A stretch of DNA of 52,638 nucleotides, taken from the NCBI GenBank assembly GCA_016124895.1, contig WGMU01000054.1:1-52638 (forward strand), read 5' to 3'. The translations under genes and the position numbers were made by a program. Positions 48,001 to 52,638 of this stretch are shown here, one piece after another. Every line of letters begins with the position of its first letter. Positions within the stretch are counted from its first letter, which is position 1. Source of the stretch: a bacterium (GTDB lineage Bacteria; Planctomycetota; Planctomycetia; Planctomycetales; Planctomycetaceae). The notes beneath the pieces were generated by a model, which ran no database searches, was not told the DNA's origin, and saw nothing but the letters and a program-made list of their open reading frames with translations.

Positions 48001-49159
48001 ATCGGTGCTCGGCAACGAACTGGAAACGCTGAAACGAGCCAGCCGCGAACTCGCCGACGCCCGCGACGCGATCGCCCAGGAACTGGGCGAAAAGGCTGAG
48101 TGGCGAGGGTTGAGGGACGAGGGCCAGGAACGGCAGGGCTCGCAGTCGCAAACCGGGCAACCGAACGGTCAGGAGCAGCGTCCGCAACAGGGGCAGCAGA
48201 ATTCTGAGCAGCGCGGTGAGCAATCGCAGGAACCAGGCCAGCAGGGTCAACCGCAGGAAGGACAGCCTCAGGGCCAACAGGTTCAGCAACCCGGACAGCG
48301 AGGGCAGCAGCAACCGGGAGAGCAGAACGGTGACCAACGCGGCCAGAGTCCCGGTCAGCAGCCGGGTGAGAATCCCGACGGCCAGCAGTCTCAGCAGGGA
48401 CAGCAACCGCAAAACGGTCAGCCTCAAAATGGGCAGCAACCGAATAGCCAACAGCAAGGACAACAGCCCGGTCAGCAACCAGGACAGAGTCCGGGCCAGG
48501 GCCAGCAGCCCAACGGCCAGTCACCGGGTTCGCAGCAGCAACCGAACGGGCAACAACCCAGCTCTCAGCAGCAGAGCCAGCAAGCTGGGCAGCAACCCGG
48601 AGGACAAAGTCAGCAGGGACAACCACAGTCCGGCCAGCAGCCGCAGAGTGGGCAGCAACAAGGTGGCCGTCAGCCGAGCGAGCGGCAGCGACCGGGGTTG
48701 CGGAACTCGCAGCAGCAACAGCAGGGTCGCGGGGGACTGCAGACCGAATCGGGTGAGCACAATTCGCAGGGCGGACCGCCGACTCCTGCAGCGCCGCTGA
48801 CCGGCGGGGACTTCGTGCAGTGGTCCGACCAGTTGCGGAACATCGAAGAGCTGGTCGACGACCCGAAGCTGCGGGCCGAGGTCGCTCGGATTCGCGAAGC
48901 CGCGCGCAACATGCGCGTCGAATTCAAACGACACTCGAAGGAGCCGGAGTGGGGGCTGGTGCGGATGCAGATTCTCGAACCGCTCAACGAACTGCGAAAG
49001 CAGCTTCAGGAAGAGATCGCTCGTCGTGAGTCCCCGGATTCGCTGGTGCCAATCGACCGTGATCCGATTCCGGAGAAGTATTCGGACCTGGTTCGGCAGT
49101 ACTACGAACGCATTGGTGCCGGCCGCGTGCTGGCACCTGAAACAGATACAGACGGGTAA
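45071..49159 (+). CDS. Giant membrane-anchored coiled-coil protein with Gln/Gly/Pro-rich domain (DUF4175-like)
   Basis: A 1362-residue protein. Three hydrophobic helices lie near the N-terminus (LTWLWSLLALVAALAWSIAP, VAQLLPVAGLLGTLW, LLLRGATALTAVCMTSWLA). Residues about 190-500 are beta-rich, Ig-like. A run of ten Gln (about residues 526-535, bases 46646-46675) starts a long coiled coil to about residue 1015 (ERQLKRLREEQRELLRDFDE, NRMEQPQNQQQLAEESQKL). Residues about 1020-1235 are almost only Gln, Gly, Pro, Ser, Asn and Glu (QPGQQPGQSPGQGQQPNGQ). The last 110 residues fold again (QWSDQLRNIEELVDDPKLRA). The layout resembles DUF4175 proteins of Bat loci. It is likely an envelope scaffold; function unknown. 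Confidence 0.88.
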   Translation: MDAQVSRQLKQVINRTRNAKRLKSLTWLWSLLALVAALAWSIAPAAISGATVAQLLPVAGLLGTLWTLRPRELSALETHDVAAAIEARFPDLQQRLLTAIEQKPNPETGHFSWLQTVLAAEVRSHSYVYDWRKAVPLPGLLLRGATALTAVCMTSWLATQLWEIKPTLVADSSSTEEPKNPEAGTRFQLSVDPGNAEVERGSSLLILARFAGPLPAEVSLNRTTADGESSLPMAKALDDPLFGIRLPGVTSDFEYSVRYDDENSERFRIAVYELPRVEQIDATVEFPSYANLPNETIEDTWQVAAVEGSNVLLKCRLNKPIADGSLFSEHGDEFPLAAVESRAVPADPAGGKDAGQAARQFLYAARIPVRKSLKLRFALQDDRDRENRDEDEFRIDALPNKPPEIKLTFPARDLRVSPVEELQLEANVWDDFGLSGLGLELAVADQPTKTITLTEKAAGREMHQLAHMVQLELENAEPDQLVSYYFFADDFDSAGQPRRTMSDMFFAEVRHFEEIFREGRQPPGGQQQQQQQQQQGQNAQQAEQLADLQKQIMNATWNIIRRETRDEVSASFAEDTGALIESQQEALSQLSELAEKVQDPVSKGHVTNIAKAMTSAIDRLTTARTDKDADVLEEALRHERSAYQGLLKLRAREHEVTQQQQQQSQSRSQQQNSRSQQQLDQLELDNEKNRYEAERQAQQQESEQQQNQEQLQVLNRLRELARRQGDLNQKLRELELALKAAEDKKKQEEIERQLKRLREEQRELLRDFDELRNRMEQPQNQQQLAEESQKLDETRDRVRQASEALEKGQVSQALNEGTRAERELQEIRDDVRQKAAGQFGDEMRDLRQQAREIGERQDQIAQQLNGDEKKEAGARPSLRSAEKREDLRDEFRDQRKQLEQVMDRMREVVEKAETAEPLLARQLYETVRQARSDRTDEALEQANQLLQRGLVKEAAEAEDFAHKGIDRLQQGIEQAAESVLGNELETLKRASRELADARDAIAQELGEKAEWRGLRDEGQERQGSQSQTGQPNGQEQRPQQGQQNSEQRGEQSQEPGQQGQPQEGQPQGQQVQQPGQRGQQQPGEQNGDQRGQSPGQQPGENPDGQQSQQGQQPQNGQPQNGQQPNSQQQGQQPGQQPGQSPGQGQQPNGQSPGSQQQPNGQQPSSQQQSQQAGQQPGGQSQQGQPQSGQQPQSGQQQGGRQPSERQRPGLRNSQQQQQGRGGLQTESGEHNSQGGPPTPAAPLTGGDFVQWSDQLRNIEELVDDPKLRAEVARIREAARNMRVEFKRHSKEPEWGLVRMQILEPLNELRKQLQEEIARRESPDSLVPIDRDPIPEKYSDLVRQYYERIGAGRVLAPETDTDG
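48120..48780 (+). repeat. Low-complexity Gln/Gly/Pro/Ser/Asn coding tract
   Basis: About 220 codons of imperfect QPGQQ / GQQPN / NGQ units with mixed codons (CAG/CAA, CCG/CCC/CCA). Composition and length are prion-like or collagen-like in style, with few hydrophobic or charged residues. Confidence 0.85.
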
Positions 49160-49164
49160 GGCCC

Positions 49165-49240
49165 GTAGGGTGCGTGAAGCGCAGCGTAACGCACCGTCAA
49201 TTTGGGAGTGGTGCGTTACGCTGCGCTTCACGCACCCTAC
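49165..49240. repeat. Perfect 31-bp inverted repeat inside the operon
   Basis: The left arm 49165-49195 and the right arm 49210-49240 are perfectly complementary over 31 bases (GTAGGGTGCGTGAAGCGCAG...), with a 14-base loop. It starts six bases after the coiled-coil gene stop and ends 27 bases before the next start. It would form a very stable mRNA hairpin. Confidence 0.95.
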
Positions 49241-49266
49241 AGATTGCAAACCGTAGAGCGTCAAAC

Positions 49267-51783
49267 ATGATTTCCTTCAGCAGCCCGCAATGGTGGATTC
49301 CGGCAATCCTTCTGCTGGTCGTTGCGGCGCTGCTTGTTGGCTGGGCCGCGAAGCGGGGCCGGCTGACTGGGCAGGCTCGGCTGCTGACAGTGGGCTGCAA
49401 GCTGTTTGCTCTCGCCTTGCTGGCGCTGTGCCTGATCGAGCCGGTCTGGAGCGGTACGCATCCAAAGCCGCACTCGAACCTGTTCGTTCTGCTGGCTGAT
49501 AACAGTCGCAGCCTGATGGCTGAGGTCGAGAACGGTGACAGGCAGAGGTCTGCGGGACACGATTCGCTGGCGAAGAAAATCACCGCGGAACTGGCGCCGC
49601 GCAATGGCGAGGATCACTGGCTCGACCGTCTGGCGCAGGATTTCGAACTGCATGAATTCTCATTTGACCGGCGTCTGCAGCATCTGGACATGCCCACTGA
49701 TCTGAAATGGGATGGCCCGTCGTCGGCGCTGAAATCCGCGTTGCGGGATGTTTCGCGGCGCTTCGCCGGACGGCCGACGGGCGGCATTCTGTTACTCAGT
49801 GACGGCAACGCGACGGACGTTTCGACGGAGGAACTGACGTCGGTGTTGAACGAGATCGACGAACTGCCGCCGGTGTATCCCGTTGTCTTTCCAGAAGGTG
49901 CTGGAAAGCCGGACGTGCTGATCACGACGCTGTCGGTCAGCGAGACGCCGTTTGAGGATGCTCCGGTCACCGTCCAGTGCGACGCCGAGTTTCACGGTCT
50001 GGCAGGACTGGCAGCCAACATCGATCTGCTCGCTGAGTGCCGGCTATTGAACTCAAAAGGCGAATCGGTCGCGGTTGAGCGGCAGCCTGTTGATCGATCG
50101 TCGGACGTGCTCGCCTTCAGGCTGCAGTTCCGTCCGGTCGTGATCGGCGTCGCTTTTTATCGGGCAGTCGTTTCCGTGCGGGATCTTTCGGGCGACCGCG
50201 AAGAACCGCTTGACGAGCTGACGCTGATCAACAACTCGCGGATCGTGCAGATTCAGCGCGGCAGTACGCCGAAGCGGATTCTGTACCTCAGCGGGCGGCC
50301 GAACTGGGAGTTCAAGTTTCTGCGCCGCTCGCTGGAAGACGATCAGAACGTCGACCTGATGGCGATGATCCGCGTGGCGAAGCGCGAGGCGAAGTTCGAT
50401 TTCCGCGGCCGAGACGGCCAGTCGAGCAACTCACTGTTCCGTGGTTTCAAATCGAACGCCGATGAAGAGACCGAGCGCTTCGACGACCCGGTGCTCGTGA
50501 GGATCAACACAAAAACGCCGGAGGAACTTCGTGGCGGATTTCCTCAAGACAAGGACGAGCTGTTTCAGTTCGACGCGCTGATTCTCGACGACATCGAAGC
50601 GTCGTTCTTCACGACAGCTCAACTGATGCTGATCGAGAAGTTTGTCAGTGAACGCGGCGGAGGCTTTCTGATGCTCGGCGGAACCGAATCGTTCCTCACC
50701 GGCGATTACGACCGAACACCGGTTGCCGATCTCCTGCCGGTGTACCTTGACCGGGCTGAGTTCCCCGCGGAGAACGAGTCAGTCACGCTCGACCTGACCC
50801 GCGAAGGCTGGCTGCAGCCCTGGGTGCGGCTGAGGTCAACCGAGTCCGAAGAGCGGACGCGGCTGTCGTCGATGCCCGGCTTCCGCACGATCAACCCGTC
50901 GCACGGCATCAAGCCGGGGGCTTCTGTTCTCTCAACAGTGAGCGATCAAAGCGGTGCCGTCTGGCCGGCGCTGGTGACGCAGCAGTACGGCCGCGGTCGC
51001 GCAGGGGCGGTCATGGTTGGCGATCTGTGGCGGTGGCAGTTGCGGAACACCGAGGATCATCCGGACGACCTGGCGCGCGCCTGGCGGCAGACGCTGCGCT
51101 GGCTGGTGGCGGACGTTCCACAGCGTGTCGACGTGCAGACGCTGCCGGCTCCGGATGTCGCACCGGAGGCTGTGCGGATTCGAGTTCGCGTGACCGATCA
51201 GGAATACTCGCCGCTGGATAACGCGCGCGTCGAAATCGCCGTTCGCAGCTCAGAATCTCCGCCGCGGGAAGCAGCCGAGTCATCAGAACGAGAGACTTCC
51301 GGTGACGGAATCGAGGTCGCGAAAGCCGATCGTTCGCAGGAAGCGGCGGCCGTCGAAGCGAAGCCTGAGACGCTGCCCGTTCTGACTCTGAATGCCGAAG
51401 CGGCGCTCGATGAAGGCGGTGTTTACACAGCGGTCTTCGTCCCGCAGGAACCGGGAACGTGGACGCTGACCGCATCAGCCTTGACGGCGGACAGTGAGAC
51501 GCTCGATGCGGATGAGACCGGCGTCATGTTCGATCCGGAAGTCGACGAGTTCCGTCATCCGGGGCTGAACCGCGAACTGCTGGAACAACTGGCCGAGCGA
51601 ACCGGCGGGGAAGTCGTCGAAGCGGAGAGGCTCGACGATTTTGTGTCGGAACTGCAGAACCGGCCGGCGCCGGTCATGACGACCTGGACGATGCCGCTGT
51701 GGGATCAGCCATACGTCTTTTTAGTCGTGCTCGGCTGCCTGCTCGGCGAATGGGGCCTGCGCCGCACGAAGGGACTGCCATGA
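49267..51783 (+). CDS. VWA/glutamine amidotransferase-like membrane protein
   Basis: An 838-residue protein. ATG 49267 begins the standard N-terminus (SSPQWWIPAILLLVVAALLV), with a second helix LLTVGCKLFALALLALCLI. The VWA-like region has VLLADNSRSLM (DxSxS). A GATase1-like domain follows: KRILYLSGRPNWEFKFLRRS, LILDDIEASFFT and GGGFLMLGGTESFLTGDY. A beta domain (about 640-760) and a last membrane helix (PYVFLVVLGCLLGEWGL) end it. No GATase catalytic Cys-His-Glu is evident, as is usual for these Bat-locus homologs. The stop overlaps the next gene by four bases. It lies 27 bases after a perfect hairpin. Confidence 0.92.
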   Translation: MISFSSPQWWIPAILLLVVAALLVGWAAKRGRLTGQARLLTVGCKLFALALLALCLIEPVWSGTHPKPHSNLFVLLADNSRSLMAEVENGDRQRSAGHDSLAKKITAELAPRNGEDHWLDRLAQDFELHEFSFDRRLQHLDMPTDLKWDGPSSALKSALRDVSRRFAGRPTGGILLLSDGNATDVSTEELTSVLNEIDELPPVYPVVFPEGAGKPDVLITTLSVSETPFEDAPVTVQCDAEFHGLAGLAANIDLLAECRLLNSKGESVAVERQPVDRSSDVLAFRLQFRPVVIGVAFYRAVVSVRDLSGDREEPLDELTLINNSRIVQIQRGSTPKRILYLSGRPNWEFKFLRRSLEDDQNVDLMAMIRVAKREAKFDFRGRDGQSSNSLFRGFKSNADEETERFDDPVLVRINTKTPEELRGGFPQDKDELFQFDALILDDIEASFFTTAQLMLIEKFVSERGGGFLMLGGTESFLTGDYDRTPVADLLPVYLDRAEFPAENESVTLDLTREGWLQPWVRLRSTESEERTRLSSMPGFRTINPSHGIKPGASVLSTVSDQSGAVWPALVTQQYGRGRAGAVMVGDLWRWQLRNTEDHPDDLARAWRQTLRWLVADVPQRVDVQTLPAPDVAPEAVRIRVRVTDQEYSPLDNARVEIAVRSSESPPREAAESSERETSGDGIEVAKADRSQEAAAVEAKPETLPVLTLNAEAALDEGGVYTAVFVPQEPGTWTLTASALTADSETLDADETGVMFDPEVDEFRHPGLNRELLEQLAERTGGEVVEAERLDDFVSELQNRPAPVMTTWTMPLWDQPYVFLVVLGCLLGEWGLRRTKGLP

Positions 51784-52638
51784 TGCGCCAACGATTCCTT
51801 GATCTCAGAGTGCTCGTTCCCGCGCTCCGCGTTGGAACGTCGCTGCCGCCACTCTGCGGTGATTGTGGACGCGGAGCGTCCAGGTCTGCGTTCCCACATA
51901 GAGCGTGGGAACGAGTTGTTGTTGCCGTTGTCGCGATGCTTGCTTTCTTCGTTTCTCTGTCCGCCAGCATCGCACAGGACGCAACGCAGCCAGCGGGATC
52001 TGAGCACCGACTGGTGCTGGTCGTACGTGGAACGTCCGGCACCGAGGAGTACGGGCGGCAGTTTGATGAGTGGTCGGAGCGCTGGCTGCAGGCGGCGAAT
52101 CAGGGACGTGCCACAGCCGTGCGGATCGGTCCAAAGGAATCCGCTCAAGCAAACAACGGCGGCAGTGAGACCGATCATCAGAAGCTGCAGAAGATACTCA
52201 GCACGTTTGCAACGAAGACCAGTGATGAAGCGAACGCTGAACTCTGGCTCGTGCTGATCGGGCACGGGACGTTTGATGGACGCACGGCGAGGTTCAATCT
52301 CGAAGGGCCGGACGTTTCTGCCGAGGAGCTGTCGCACTGGCTGGAGTCGCTGCGCTGCCGGACAGCGATCGTCAACTGCGCGTCGTCCAGCGGACCGTTT
52401 CTGAAAACGCTGGCCGGAAACGGGCGAGTCGTCGTCACGTCAACGAAAAGCGGAGTCGAGCAGAACTTCTCGCGGTTTGGCGATCACCTGTCGCAGGCGA
52501 TCGGCGATGCGGCGTTCGATCTCGATAAGGACGGGCAGACGTCGCTGTTCGAGGCGTTTCTGTCGGCGAGCCGGCAGACGGAGCAGTTCTACGAAACCGA
52601 GGGACGGCTGGCGACGGAGCACGCGCTGCTCGACGACA
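51780..52638 (+). CDS. Caspase-fold protein with repeat-interrupted signal peptide (3' end outside window)
   Basis: An open frame from ATG 51780 (ATGA overlap) to the window end, 286 codons. Residues about 11-45 (LVPALRVGTSLPPLCGDC...) are encoded by a palindromic repeat; without it MRQRFLDLR joins VVVAVVAMLAFFVSLSASIA into a clean signal peptide. The mature part shows a caspase/C13-like core: ELWLVLIGHGTFDGRTARFN (His of the dyad), SAEELSHWLESLRCRTAIVN, then CASSSGPFLKTLAGNGRVVV. Aligned with 'DACHSG' of caspase-like enzymes, the nucleophile position is Ser (codon 52383-52385), with a Cys two residues before. LDKDGQTSLFEAF is EF-hand-like. Activity is uncertain; the fold call is by motif only. 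Confidence 0.75.
   Translation, partial: MMRQRFLDLRVLVPALRVGTSLPPLCGDCGRGASRSAFPHRAWERVVVAVVAMLAFFVSLSASIAQDATQPAGSEHRLVLVVRGTSGTEEYGRQFDEWSERWLQAANQGRATAVRIGPKESAQANNGGSETDHQKLQKILSTFATKTSDEANAELWLVLIGHGTFDGRTARFNLEGPDVSAEELSHWLESLRCRTAIVNCASSSGPFLKTLAGNGRVVVTSTKSGVEQNFSRFGDHLSQAIGDAAFDLDKDGQTSLFEAFLSASRQTEQFYETEGRLATEHALLDD
51813..51915. repeat. Palindromic repeat within the caspase-fold gene
   Basis: The left arm 51813-51839 (CTCGTTCCCGCGCTCCGCGT...) and right arm 51889-51915 (...ATAGAGCGTGGGAACGAG) match at about 21 of 27 positions. The inner part has GGACGCGGAGCGTCC. The length keeps the gene's frame open. Confidence 0.85.

Noticed and set aside
49165-49240. Inverted repeat considered as a Rho-independent terminator
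   Set aside because: No T-run follows either arm, and the next operon gene starts 27 bases later.

Overview
This window is a GC-rich bacterial chromosome fragment that almost certainly comes from a planctomycete (Planctomycetota). Three Tat-exported DUF1501 proteins, a sulfatase, a Tat-type Gfo/Idh/MocA oxidoreductase, a DUF6807 (PmoA-like) protein, a secreted PQQ-like propeller, a Uma2 nuclease, a DUF4159 protein and a MoxR-DUF58-BatA-VWA cluster together are typical of that phylum. I saw no rRNA, tRNA, CRISPR array or complete insertion sequence. The genus cannot be fixed by eye.

Layout. 1-1300: the end of enolase with a terminator, then an FtsB-like septum protein. 1400-9250: DUF1501, a TIM-barrel isomerase broken by a frameshift, a glutamate-1-semialdehyde aminomutase-like enzyme, a histone-H1-like protein, an HpaI-type aldolase, a cupredoxin-like protein, an MntR-like regulator and RuvX. 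9270-12400 (minus strand): secreted unknowns, including a pilin-like protein with an Glu-Val-Ala repeat, and about 1 kb with no convincing gene. 12.8-20.8 kb: sulfatase, a protein of about seven degenerate helix-turn-helix units, an oxidoreductase, Uma2, a second DUF1501 and an HD hydrolase. 20.8-24.2 kb (minus): a formyltransferase-fold protein and a short-chain dehydrogenase, each lacking a usual catalytic residue, and a PQQ-like propeller. 24.5-33.3 kb: DUF817, leuC-leuD, DUF6807, a 42-residue basic peptide, a membrane-anchored unknown, an RlmI-like methyltransferase and HemW. 33.6-35.7 kb: a third DUF1501 and a decayed HicBA toxin-antitoxin pair. 35.9 kb to the end: a co-directional block of TPR-metallopeptidase, DUF4159, MoxR, a small membrane protein, DUF58, BatA-like VWA, a 1362-residue coiled-coil/Gln-rich protein, a VWA/GATase-like membrane protein and a caspase-fold protein that runs off the window.

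The last block is the most system-like part. It pairs a MoxR ATPase and VWA membrane proteins, which in other bacteria form chaperone or stress complexes, with a HExxH peptidase, a very long Gln/Gly/Pro-rich envelope protein, and a caspase-like protein whose nucleophile position appears to be Ser. The other strong theme is a dense population of palindromic repeats from at least eight families. They sit in intergenic gaps, inside operons (leuC-leuD and the VWA operon), over a stop codon (hemW), and in one case in frame inside a signal-peptide coding region.
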